14,531 bases of DNA from Pseudomonadota bacterium (GTDB lineage: Bacteria; Pseudomonadota; Gammaproteobacteria; Burkholderiales; Ferrovaceae): the NCBI GenBank assembly GCA_021805725.1, contig JAJZEH010000092.1:1-14531 (forward strand), written 5' to 3'. Each line of letters opens with the position of its first letter. Within the stretch, counting starts at the first letter, position 1. The notes below the pieces were generated by a model. That model saw only the letters and a program-made list of their open reading frames with translations, did not search any database and was not told the origin of the DNA. The translations under genes and the position numbers were made by a program. Positions 1-8,157 of this stretch are shown here, piece after piece.

Positions 1-1228
1 GTGGGCCGGCGCCCTATAACGGGCCTGTCTATTACAACTTTCACACGGCGCAGGTGACGCTCAATTACGTTCCTGACGTATTTGGTGGAAACCGCAGAGC
101 GCTGGAATCCCTCCAGGCGCAGACCGAATTTCAAAAACTCCAGCTCGAAGCCACCTATATCACGCTGGCATCCAATGTCATTGCCGCAGCATTGCAGGAG
201 GCTTCGTTGCGCGCCCAGATCACGGCCATCGAAAACATCGTCGAGGATAATCGCAAAACGCTTGATATCGTCCGCCATCAGTTCAAGTTTGGCTATGTCA
301 CGGGCATTGATGTGTCGGAACAGGAACTGGCACTCTCGCAAGCAGAACAAGCCCTGCCTCCATTGAAGCAACAGCTGGAACAAACCCGCGATCTGATCCG
401 TGTTCTGGCAGGCCACCTTCCCGGTGATGACGTTCCGGAAACCTTCGAGCTGTCATCGCTGCACTTGCCGCAGGAATTGCCCCTCTCCATTCCTTCCAGA
501 CTGGTGGAGCAACGACCCGATGTCCGGGCTGCAGAGGAGCAAGTGCATGCAGCCAACGCGCAAATCGGAGTGGCTCTGGCGAATCGGTTTCCGCAGTTTT
601 CCATTACCGGCATGCTCGGGGGAGAAGCTTCCGTTCCAAGCCAGATGTTTCAGACGGGAGGGGGGTTTTTCAACCTGATCGGCGACATTGCAGTGCCGAT
701 TTTCGACGGTGGCACGCTGCGCGCCAGAGAACAAGGGGCGAAGGATGCGCTGGTTCAGGCTGCCGCCCAGTACAAAAGCACCGTACTCGCCGCGTTTCAG
801 AACGTGGCCGACACCCTGCACGCCATTCAATCGGATGCGGAAGCGTTCAGAACCGCGCACAAATCCGAGCAAGCCGCAAAAAATGCACTGGACATCACGC
901 GCAAACAATATGAAGGTTTCAGAACGTGGCCGACACCCTGCACGCCATTCAATCGGATGCGGAAGCGTTCAGAACCGCGCACAAATCCGAGCAAGCCGCA
1001 AAAAATGCACTGGACATCACGCGCAAACAATATGAAGTGGGTCAGGTCAGCTATCAAATCCTGCTGGCAGCCGACCAGGTCTATCAGCAGTCCACCATCA
1101 CGCTCACACAAATACAGACAAACCGTTTTGGGGATACGGCAGCGTTGTACCAGGCCCTTGGTGGCGGCTGGTGGCATCGCACCGATGAAGCCATGCTCGG
1201 AACGCAGAAGGGAGAACAATCGCAATGA
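1..1228 (+). CDS. RND efflux outer-membrane factor, NodT/OprM family (5'-partial, frame broken by a 122-bp tandem duplication)
   Basis: This is the outer-membrane channel of a tripartite efflux pump. The frame is open from the first bases, so the start and lipoprotein signal lie outside the window. Visible family features are the NYVPDVFGG segment near base 60, long coiled-coil-like helices, the LVEQRPDVRAAEEQV-type OEP segment near 510-545, and IGDIAVPIFDGGTLRA near 680-725. These fit the repeated OEP domains of the NodT family. A 122-bp tandem duplication at 794-1037 shifts the frame. Removing one copy joins the first part to QYEVGQVSYQILLAADQVYQ and gives a normal C-terminus with TGA at 1226-1228. 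Read as it stands, the first frame runs on as nonsense to 1382. The stop overlaps the next gene's start (ATGA), so the two are translationally coupled. Family is certain enough; substrate is not. Confidence 0.88.
794..1037 (+). repeat. 122-bp perfect tandem duplication inside the outer-membrane factor gene
   Basis: Bases 794-915 are repeated without a mismatch at 916-1037. The unit is 122 bp (remainder 2 on division by 3), so it shifts the frame. There is no extra homology at the junction. Removing one copy restores a continuous NodT-family protein. Confidence 0.97.
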
Positions 1229-2525
1229 AAACACCCAAACAAAAGCTGGTTCTCTTGTCCGCCGTAACCCTGTTTGCCGCATTGGCATCGTACTGGGTCT
1301 GGCCTACGCACGCCATCACAGTCAACAACACCAACACCGCCTCGAGCGCTTCGACTACAGACCAACATATCGATTTGTCTGACACACAGGTCAAACTGAT
1401 TCAAGTGGGGGTCGTCGAAGAACGAAATTTCGTGCCAAAACAGGATGCGATGGGAAGCATTGCGCTTCGACTACAGACCAACATATCGATTTGTCTGACA
1501 CACAGGTCAAACTGATTAAAGTGGGGGTCGTCGAAGAACGGAATTTCGTGCCAAAACAGGATGCGATGGGAAGCATTGCCTTTAACGACGATAAATCAGT
1601 TCAAGTGTTTCCCACATATGCCGGAAAAATCACCGAGGTGTTTTCGGATGTAGGCCGCGATGTCGAAAAGGGACAGCCCTTGTATGCCGTGGACAGCCCT
1701 GATCTGCTTCAGGCCGAATCCACATTGATTTCTGCAGCGAGCGTGCGTGAGTTGACGACGCGCGCCCTGGACCGTGCACGCCAGCTCTTTGAAGTGCAGG
1801 GCATCTCCCAGAAGGACTTGCAGCAGGCAATCTCTGACCAACAAAGCGCCGAGGGCGCATACAAGGCCGCAAGAGATGCCGTGCGCATTTTCGGAAAATC
1901 AGAATCCCAGATCGATGCCCTCATTGCAAACCGTCACATTGATGCCTCGCTTCTGGTCCGGAGTCCGATCAGTGGCAGGGTAGTGAGCAGAAATGCTGCT
2001 CCTGGCACCCTGACACAACCGGGTACTGCCCCGGCACCTTTTACGGTAGCAGACATCTCGCTTCTGTGGATGTTGGCCAATGTACCGGAAAGCAATGTTC
2101 CCATGCTGCGGGCAGGACAATCAGTGGAAGTCAGGCTGATGGCCTATCCCGACAGATTGTTCCAGGGAAAAATCACCAATATAGGTGCAGCCGTCGATCC
2201 TGGCACACATCGCGTCCTGGTGCGCTCGGAGGTTCAGGATGCGAAACATGAATTACGCCCAGGCATGCTGGCAAATTTTGTAATCCAGGCCGGAGAGGCG
2301 AAGCGCTCACCAGCCGTACCACTGGATGGCATTGTGCGCGAAGGAGACGGCACCATGACGGCTTGGGTGACGACCGATCGTCACCGGTTTTTCAAACGTA
2401 CCGTGACCCTGGGGTTGCAACAGGATGGCGCATATCAAATTTTAACGGGATTGATGCCAGGGGAAATCGTCGCTTCTGAAGGAGCCATTTTTCTGAGTCA
2501 TGCTTACGAAACCGAGACCCGCTGA
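1225..2525 (+). CDS. RND efflux periplasmic adaptor (membrane-fusion protein, HlyD/CusB-CzcB type), frame broken by a 116-bp duplication
   Basis: This is the periplasmic adaptor that links the RND pump to the outer-membrane channel. The ATG at 1225 overlaps the upstream TGA and has an AAGGGAG ribosome-binding site at 1208-1214. After removal of one repeat copy the protein is 394 aa, typical for the family. It has an N-terminal membrane anchor (about residues 8-27), a lipoyl half-motif around 90-115 (AGKITEVFSDVGRDVEKGQP), an alpha-helical hairpin, the second lipoyl half at about 205 (VRSPISGRVV), a beta-barrel from about 232 and LRPGMLANFVI near 305. As the sequence stands, the first frame stops at 1515 and a second frame, open from a TTG at 1491, runs to 2525. 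The stop is 3 bp before the pump gene. No His- or Met-rich metal-binding extension is visible, so the substrate is open. Confidence 0.9.
1346..1579 (+). repeat. 116-bp tandem duplication with two substitutions, inside the adaptor gene
   Basis: Bases 1346-1463 match 1462-1579 at an offset of 116, with 2 bp shared at the junction. The copies differ at 1402/1518 (C/A, Gln60 versus Lys) and 1425/1541 (A/G, synonymous Arg). The offset has remainder 2 on division by 3 and breaks the frame; removing one copy restores it. Confidence 0.96.
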
Positions 2526-2528
2526 AAA

Positions 2529-5500
2529 ATGCTCAAGAATATTCTGGCGTTCTCGCTGAGCCGCCGCCCCATCATTCTGATCCTGCTGCTGGCTTTCCTC
2601 TGCGCCGGCTTGTTTGCCTACTACAAACTCAACGTCGAAGCCTATCCAAACCCGGCGCCTGTCATTCTGGAAATCACGGCCCAGGCACCCGGGCTTTCCG
2701 CCGAAGAAATGGAGCGGTACTACACGACACCCATGGAGGTGGGCCTGGCTGCAACGCCAGGTGTTGAGATCATCCGCTCAACCTCATTCACCGGGCTGTC
2801 GTTTTTACGCGTCACGTTCAACTATGGCATTGATTATTACTTTGCCTACACACAGGCCGCATTGAATTTACAACAGAACGTCAGTCTTCCCAATAATGTC
2901 GTGCCCCAGATTCAGGCCTCCAGCCTGGTCGGTGAAGTCTATCGCTATCAGATTACAGGGCCTGCTGATTTTGGGTTGACCAATCTGCGTACCGTGCAGG
3001 ACTGGATCGTACAACGGCGTTTGCTTACGGTACCCGGGGTGGTACAGGTCAATACCTGGGGAGGCACCACCAAGGAATTCGAGGTGGAGGCCGATCTTCA
3101 CAAACTCGAGGCCTACAATGTCACCGTACCCCAATTGCTTGCAGCGATTGGCAATTCAAATATCAACGTGGGCGGTCGTTCGATCAATTTCGGCCAGCAG
3201 TCCGTGAATATCCGCGGCATCGGTCTGATTGACAGTGGCGGCGCCCTGGATCTGACCCGCGGGTATAAGGTAGGCGATATCGAGGATATCGTACTGAGTG
3301 CACCGAATGGCATCCCTGTTCGCGTCAAGGATGTTGCCCGCGTGTATGTAGGCCATGTTCCAAGATTGGGCAAGGCTGGAAGGGACAATGACAATGATGT
3401 GGTGGCAGCCATCGTCGTCATGAACAGAACCATGCAAACCAACGATGTGGTGGCCCGCATCAAGGCCGAGGTCGAAAAAATCAACAGCGATGGCAGCCTG
3501 CCCGCCGGAATCAAGCTTGTGCCATTTTACGATCGGACCTCGCTGGTTTCAGTGACCACCCATACCGTGGTCCACAATCTGATTTTTGGCTGCCTTCTGG
3601 TCTTTTTCATTCAGTGGGTGTTTTTAGGTGACTTGCGCAGTGCCGTCATTGTCAGCGCAAACATCCCCTTCGCATTGTTTTTCAGCATCATCATCCTGGT
3701 CCTGGCAGGCGAGTCGGCCAATCTGCTGTCCTTGGGCGCCGTTGACTTTGGCATTATCGTGGACTCGGCAGTCATCCTGGTTGAAAACATCTTCAGAAAC
3801 CTTCAAAAAAGGGATGATGCCCGCACCGAGATCCTGCATGATCAGGCCCAAAGTGGGTATCGTCAGCTCCTCACAAGTCATGGGTGGACCAATCGCCTGC
3901 GCATGATTTTCATCAGTTCCATCCAGGTGGACCGCGCCATCCTTTTTTCAACGGCCATTACGGTGGCAGCATTCATTCCACTTTTCACCATGCAGGGCGT
4001 TGAGGGCCAGATCTTTGGGCCCATGGCAAGAACCTATGGGTATGCCCTGGCTGGTGCCCTGCTGGCCACTTTCACCATAACACCGGTATTGGCCTCATTG
4101 TTGCTGCCCAAACACATCAATGAGAAAGAAACGCTCATCGTGCAAAAGCTGCGCGAATTCTACCGCCCCGTATTGCGCTGGGCGCTGGGGCATGTCCGCG
4201 GCACGGTCATGATTGGTGTTTTATTTCTCGCCTTATCCGTCATATTGTTTTTCCGCATCGGCTCCGAATTTCTTCCGACGCTGGAGGAAGGAAACCTGTG
4301 GATCCGCGCCAGCCTTCCTCCAACCATTTCCCTTGAGGCTGGAGCACCCGTGGTGGATCGGATGCGTCAGATCCTGATCAGCCATCCCGAAGTCATCACG
4401 GCAGTTTCACAACATGGCCGTCCTGACAACGGCAGCGATGCTGCCGGCTTTTACAATGCCGAATTTTTTGTCCCGCTCAAACCGTATGATGAATGGCCCA
4501 GCGGCATGACCAAGAAACACCTGATTGATCAGCTCCAGCAGGAATTTTCCAGGGAATACACCGGGGTGGAGCTTAATTTTTCCCAGTACATCCAGGACAA
4601 CGTTGAAGAAGGGTTATCCGGAATCAAGGGTGCCAACTCCATCAAGATCGTTGGTCCTGACCTTGGTGTCCTTGAAAGGCTTGCCGATCAGGTACAGGCC
4701 GAAATGTCACAAATCAAGGGGGTTACCGATCTGGGCGTTTTCAGGGTCATGGGTCAACCCAATCTGAACATCACGATTGATCGTGCCAAGGCAGCCCGTT
4801 ACGGACTGAACACCGGGGACGTCAACACCGTCGTGCAAGCTGCTTTGGGCGGCACCCAAGCCACCACGGTTTATGAGGGAGACCGGCAATTCGCCCTGAC
4901 GGTACGCCTTTCTCCGGAATACCGAAAAGATATCGAATCGGTGGGGCGCATCAAAGTGGGATACCAGACTGCCACCGGAGATACTGCATATATTCCACTG
5001 AACGAACTGGCCACCATTTCACTGGACACCGGGGCTTCCTATATTTACCACGAAAAAAACCAGCGCTTCGTCCCGGTCAAGTTCAGCGTCCGGGGGCGTG
5101 ATCTGGGAAGCACGGTGGCAGAAGCCCAGGAACGCATTGCAAGAAAGGTCACTTTGCCCGAAGGCTATCGCATGGTCTGGGCAGGCGAATTTGAAGAGTT
5201 GCAACTGGCAAAAAAGCGACTGGAATTGATTCTGCCCGTTGCCATCGCCATCATCCTGGTCTTGCTATACACCTTGTTTAGCTCCATGCGCGACAGCCTC
5301 CTCGCCATGGCAGCGATTCCGTTTTCCATCGCGGGCGGCATTATCGCGCTGTATGTTACCGGGCTGCATCTCAGCGTTTCGGCGGCCATCGGGTTTGTAT
5401 CGCTCTTCGGCGTGTCTGTCATGAACGGCATCCTCGTCATCACCTATTACAATCACCTGGTGGTAGAGGGCATGCAACCGCTGGATGCCATGTTCAATGC

Positions 5501-5754
5501 TGCGGAACACCATGTTCAATGCTGCGGAACAACGCATGAGACCGATGCTGATGACAGCCCTTTCTGCCTGTATCGGACTATTGCCTGCCGCCTTGTCCAC
5601 GGGTATTGGCAGCCAGGTCCAGCGACCGCTTGCAACGGTCGTCGTGGGGGGCATGCTGTTGGGACCCATCATGCTTCTGGTGGTGGCTCCGGCACTGCAA
5701 ATGATGTTTCTGGGGAAGAAGAAGCCGTCCGACATCGCGCCTGAGCTCGACTAG
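2529..5754 (+). CDS. RND efflux pump, HME/CzcA-CusA-like inner-membrane transporter, frame broken near the 3' end by a 22-bp duplication
   Basis: This is a proton-driven inner-membrane transporter. After removal of one 22-bp copy it is 1067 aa, the usual RND length. TM1 is at about residues 14-32, two large periplasmic loops follow, and the fourth transmembrane segment carries DFGIIVDSAVILVEN at 406-420. This keeps Asp406, Asp412 and Glu419 of the heavy-metal-efflux pattern (D-F-G-x3-D-x-A-x4-E-N). Other family stretches are LFTMQGVEGQIFGPMA and SEFLPTLEEGNLWIRASLPP. The reading frame is intact to about residue 990; the duplication at 5488-5531 then diverts it to an unrelated tail ending at 5744. 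The restored frame ends ...PSDIAPELD with TAG at 5752-5754. The CusA-type methionine relay is not obvious, so metal specificity, or even a metal substrate, is inference from family. Confidence 0.93.
5488..5531 (+). repeat. 22-bp perfect tandem duplication in the RND pump gene
   Basis: Bases 5488-5509 are repeated exactly at 5510-5531. The unit has remainder 1 on division by 3. Removing one copy rejoins LDAMFNAAEQRMRPMLMT, the conserved segment before the last transmembrane helices. Confidence 0.95.
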
Positions 5755-5762
5755 TGCACCAA

Positions 5763-7256
5763 TTACCATGGGTTGTACAGACTGCCCCGATAGCAAAAGG
5801 CCTCGCCCAGGGCCGTACGGTCCACTTGATCCCGGCCTTCCATGTCAGCGACCGTACGCGCAACCCGCAACACCCGATGCATCGCACGCGCAGACAGCTG
5901 GAATTGTTGTGCGGCCTGCAATAGAAACCGCTGCACCGCGTCGTCCAGTGCCACATGGCGCGTCAATGCGTCGCCCGCGAGCATGGCATTGCACCGCCCC
6001 TGTCGCTGTAACTGACGATCTACTGCCTGCATCACCCTGACCCGAATCTGGCTGCTGGATTCGCCTGCAGGGCCCTCCTGTAACTCGCCGGGAGAAAGCG
6101 CCGGAACCTCCAGTTGCAAATCAATGCGGTCCAGCAACGGGCCGGAAATGCGGCGCGCATATCTGGCAACCTGCTCCGGGGTACACTGGCAGCGCCCTGA
6201 AGGATGGCCACGGTACCCGCATGGACAGGGATTCATGGCACCCACCAGTTGAAACCGGGCAGGGTAATTCAATTTGCGCGCTGCGCGTGAAATGGTGATG
6301 GCACCGGTTTCCATGGGTTCGCGCAGCATTTCCAGGACGCTTCTTGCAAATTCTGCCATTTCGTCCAGATGCAGGGTGCCGCAATGCGCCAGCGATACTT
6401 CACCTGGACGGGCGTGTGGCCCGCCGCCAGTCATGGCTGCGGCAGTCACGGAATGATGGGGATGTCGAAAAGGGCGGCGACGCCACTGGTCCACAGAAAA
6501 GCGATCCTGACTGGAAGCCTGCAGGGCGGCCACCTCCAGCGCTTCATCATCGCTCAAGGGTGGACAGATTCCGGGAAAACGCGCAGCCAGCATGGACTTT
6601 CCGGTTCCCGGCGGGCCCACCATCAATACGTGATGGCCCCCTGCAGCTGCAATTTCAAGCGCGCGCTTGATGTGTTGCTGCCCCCGGACGTCGGCCATGT
6701 CAGGATATTCAGGCCCCGCCACAACCACTGCCGGATGCTGAACCGGAAGTTGTCGGGCACCCTTCAGATGCTGGCAAACCTCCAGCAAGTGACGCGCGGG
6801 CAGGATTACGGTCTGTCCAGCCAGCACTCCTTCAGCAGCACTGGAGGCTGGAAGCACAAACTGTCTGCCGTTTTTGCCCACGGCCACAGCCATCGGTAGT
6901 GCACCCTGTACCGGGCGTAATTCACCGCTGAGCGCCAACTCCCCTGCAAATTCGTAGTTTTCGAGATGTTGGTCTGCAATCTGGCCCGATGCCGCAAGAA
7001 TGCCCAAGGCAATGGGCAAATCAAAACGGCTGGACTGTTTGGGAAGGTCGGCGGGCGCGAGATTGACGGTAATACGGCGCGATGGAAACTTGAATCCGCA
7101 GTTGGACAGGGCAGCCCGAACCCGCTCCCTGCTTTCACGCACTTGTGCATCAGGCAACCCCACCAGGTTAAACCCATTGGCAAGATGCACTTCCACTTGT
7201 ACCAGCGGTGCGGCAACACCGACCAGGGCCCTGCTGAAGACCAACGCAAACGCCAT
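5763..7256 (-). CDS. yifB: YifB/ComM family Mg-chelatase-like AAA+ ATPase
   Basis: The 497-aa protein belongs to the YifB/ComM family, whose Haemophilus member ComM is a hexameric helicase that promotes branch migration during natural transformation. The N-terminal ChlI-like domain starts MAFALVFSRALVG. The AAA+ core has Walker A GPPGTGKS at 214-221, WRRRPFRHPHHS at 258-269 and Walker B TLHLDE at 294-299. A Cys-rich segment MNPCPCGY...RCQC lies at 341-358, followed by SGPLLDRIDL at 371-380. I chose the ATG at 7256, not an in-frame TTG at 7274, because family members start at this residue and the G-rich GGGGGTG lies just upstream. Residues 27-30 read NGFN where relatives have about three more residues. 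The gene is convergent with the RND operon (8 bp between stops) and lies 80 bp downstream of sufT, so read-through from suf is possible. Confidence 0.93.
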   Translation of the reverse strand: MAFALVFSRALVGVAAPLVQVEVHLANGFNLVGLPDAQVRESRERVRAALSNCGFKFPSRRITVNLAPADLPKQSSRFDLPIALGILAASGQIADQHLENYEFAGELALSGELRPVQGALPMAVAVGKNGRQFVLPASSAAEGVLAGQTVILPARHLLEVCQHLKGARQLPVQHPAVVVAGPEYPDMADVRGQQHIKRALEIAAAGGHHVLMVGPPGTGKSMLAARFPGICPPLSDDEALEVAALQASSQDRFSVDQWRRRPFRHPHHSVTAAAMTGGGPHARPGEVSLAHCGTLHLDEMAEFARSVLEMLREPMETGAITISRAARKLNYPARFQLVGAMNPCPCGYRGHPSGRCQCTPEQVARYARRISGPLLDRIDLQLEVPALSPGELQEGPAGESSSQIRVRVMQAVDRQLQRQGRCNAMLAGDALTRHVALDDAVQRFLLQAAQQFQLSARAMHRVLRVARTVADMEGRDQVDRTALGEAFCYRGSLYNPW

Positions 7257-7336
7257 GACACCCCCGGCAATCAACCCCCCCCATTATTCAGGAGGTCATG
7301 ACTGCCCGGATGCGAAATAGTGGCGTGAAATTGCCT

Positions 7337-7714
7337 TCAGAGCATCCCCAGACTCAGCATGGCCGCTTCGGTCATGCGATCCCGGGTCCACGGAGGCTCC
7401 CAGACCAGTTCCACTTTGGCACTGTTGATCCCGGGTACTTCCATGACCCGGCGTTCCACCTCGCCTGGAAACGTTTGCGCCACGGGGCACCCTGGTGCGG
7501 TGAGCGTCATCTCAATGTCCACATGGGCAGACTCCGGATCGATGGAGATGCCATAGATCAGGCCGAGGTCATAAATATTGACCGGAATTTCCGGATCGAA
7601 AACCGTCTTGAGCGCTGCGATCACGGATTCTTCCAGCGCTTCCCGGGCACTTGGCCCCTCCGGCTCATCAGCAGGCGGGGGCTCGGATTTTCCCAACCAT
7701 TCAAACACTGACAT
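7337..7714 (-). CDS. sufT: SufT, DUF59/MIP18-family Fe-S assembly factor
   Basis: This is a 125-aa cytosolic protein with a single DUF59 (FeS_assembly_P) domain. Characteristic segments are FDPEIPVNIYDLGLIYG at 39-55, MTLTAPGCPVAQ at 69-80 with the conserved Cys76, and WEPPWTRDRMTEAA at 105-118. Members encoded in suf operons help mature Fe-S proteins under high demand (established for Staphylococcus SufT); the exact reaction is not known. The ATG at 7714 has a GGAG ribosome-binding site 6 bp upstream and sits 2 bp after the sufU stop, so it is the last clearly coupled gene of the suf unit. Residues 10-25 are a Pro/Glu-rich, poorly conserved lead-in. The reading frame is intact. Confidence 0.93.
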   Translation of the reverse strand: MSVFEWLGKSEPPPADEPEGPSAREALEESVIAALKTVFDPEIPVNIYDLGLIYGISIDPESAHVDIEMTLTAPGCPVAQTFPGEVERRVMEVPGINSAKVELVWEPPWTRDRMTEAAMLSLGML

Positions 7715-7716
7715 GA

Positions 7717-8157
7717 TTACTCCGTGGACACTGGATTGGCTTCATTTTTAAGTGCAGCATTCAGGGTGTGCCAAGCCAGGGAGGCACATTTGACCCGCGC
7801 AGGAAACTCGCTCACGCCTGCCAGTACGGCAAGTTTGCCCAAATCGACGGTCGTTGGTTCTCCCATGACCATATGGTGAAACCCGTCAAACAGCGTCGCG
7901 GCCTCGGCCTCCGTTTTGCCTTTCAGCGCTTCGGTCATGAGCGATGCCGAAGCGGTGGATATGGCGCAGCCCGATCCTTCAAAACGCGCGTCCTCGATGA
8001 CGCCGTCCTTAACCCGCAAATTCAGGGTCAGCCGGTCACCGCAGAGCGGATTGAATCCGTCGGAATGGCGGTTGGCATCGGGGAGTGGACCAAAATTCCT
8101 GGGGTGCCGGTTGTGATCAAAGATCACTTCCTGATAGAGATCGCGCAGATCGCTCAT
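7717..8157 (-). CDS. sufU: SufU, zinc-dependent sulfurtransferase partner of SufS
   Basis: The 146-aa protein receives persulfide sulfur from SufS and passes it to SufBCD. The zinc and sulfur-relay ligands of the family are present: Cys39 and Asp41 in NPLCGD, Cys64 in GSGCAIST and Cys124 in RVKCASLAW. The extra segment between the last two Cys residues (GKLAVLAGVSEFPAR, about 107-121) separates SufU from the IscU scaffold proteins, which lack it. The ATG at 8157 overlaps the sufS stop by 4 bp (ATGA), and a GAGGAG ribosome-binding site lies about 11 bp upstream inside sufS. Neither sufE nor sufA is visible in the operon, so SufU is probably the only dedicated sulfur acceptor here. The frame is intact. 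Confidence 0.95.
   Translation of the reverse strand: MSDLRDLYQEVIFDHNRHPRNFGPLPDANRHSDGFNPLCGDRLTLNLRVKDGVIEDARFEGSGCAISTASASLMTEALKGKTEAEAATLFDGFHHMVMGEPTTVDLGKLAVLAGVSEFPARVKCASLAWHTLNAALKNEANPVSTE

Noticed and set aside
926..1228. A separate 100-aa gene starting within the outer-membrane factor
   Set aside because: It is the true C-terminus of the outer-membrane factor, displaced by the 122-bp duplication, not an independent gene.
794..1579. A CRISPR array or minisatellite formed by the repeats
   Set aside because: Each repeat has just two copies, the units differ in sequence and length between sites, there are no spacers, and all lie in coding sequence.
1491..2525. An independent adaptor gene starting at a TTG
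   Set aside because: The TTG lies inside the second repeat copy and has no ribosome-binding site. The ATG at 1225, with a good ribosome-binding site and membrane anchor, is the real start once one copy is removed.
5755..5762. A bidirectional terminator between the RND pump and yifB
   Set aside because: There are only 8 bp between the stops, and I see no GC-rich stem with a T-run around them.
7257..7336. A promoter or terminator in the sufT-yifB gap
   Set aside because: The gap has runs of C (including eight at 7275-7282) but no convincing -10/-35 pair or hairpin with a T-run on the minus strand.
7290..7711. A perfect AGGAGGT followed by an ATG and a 137-codon + strand frame antisense to sufT
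   Set aside because: The Shine-Dalgarno is only about 2 nt from the ATG, the product resembles no family, and it lies antisense to sufT, whose protein is clearly conserved. The frame is a by-product of sufT codon use.
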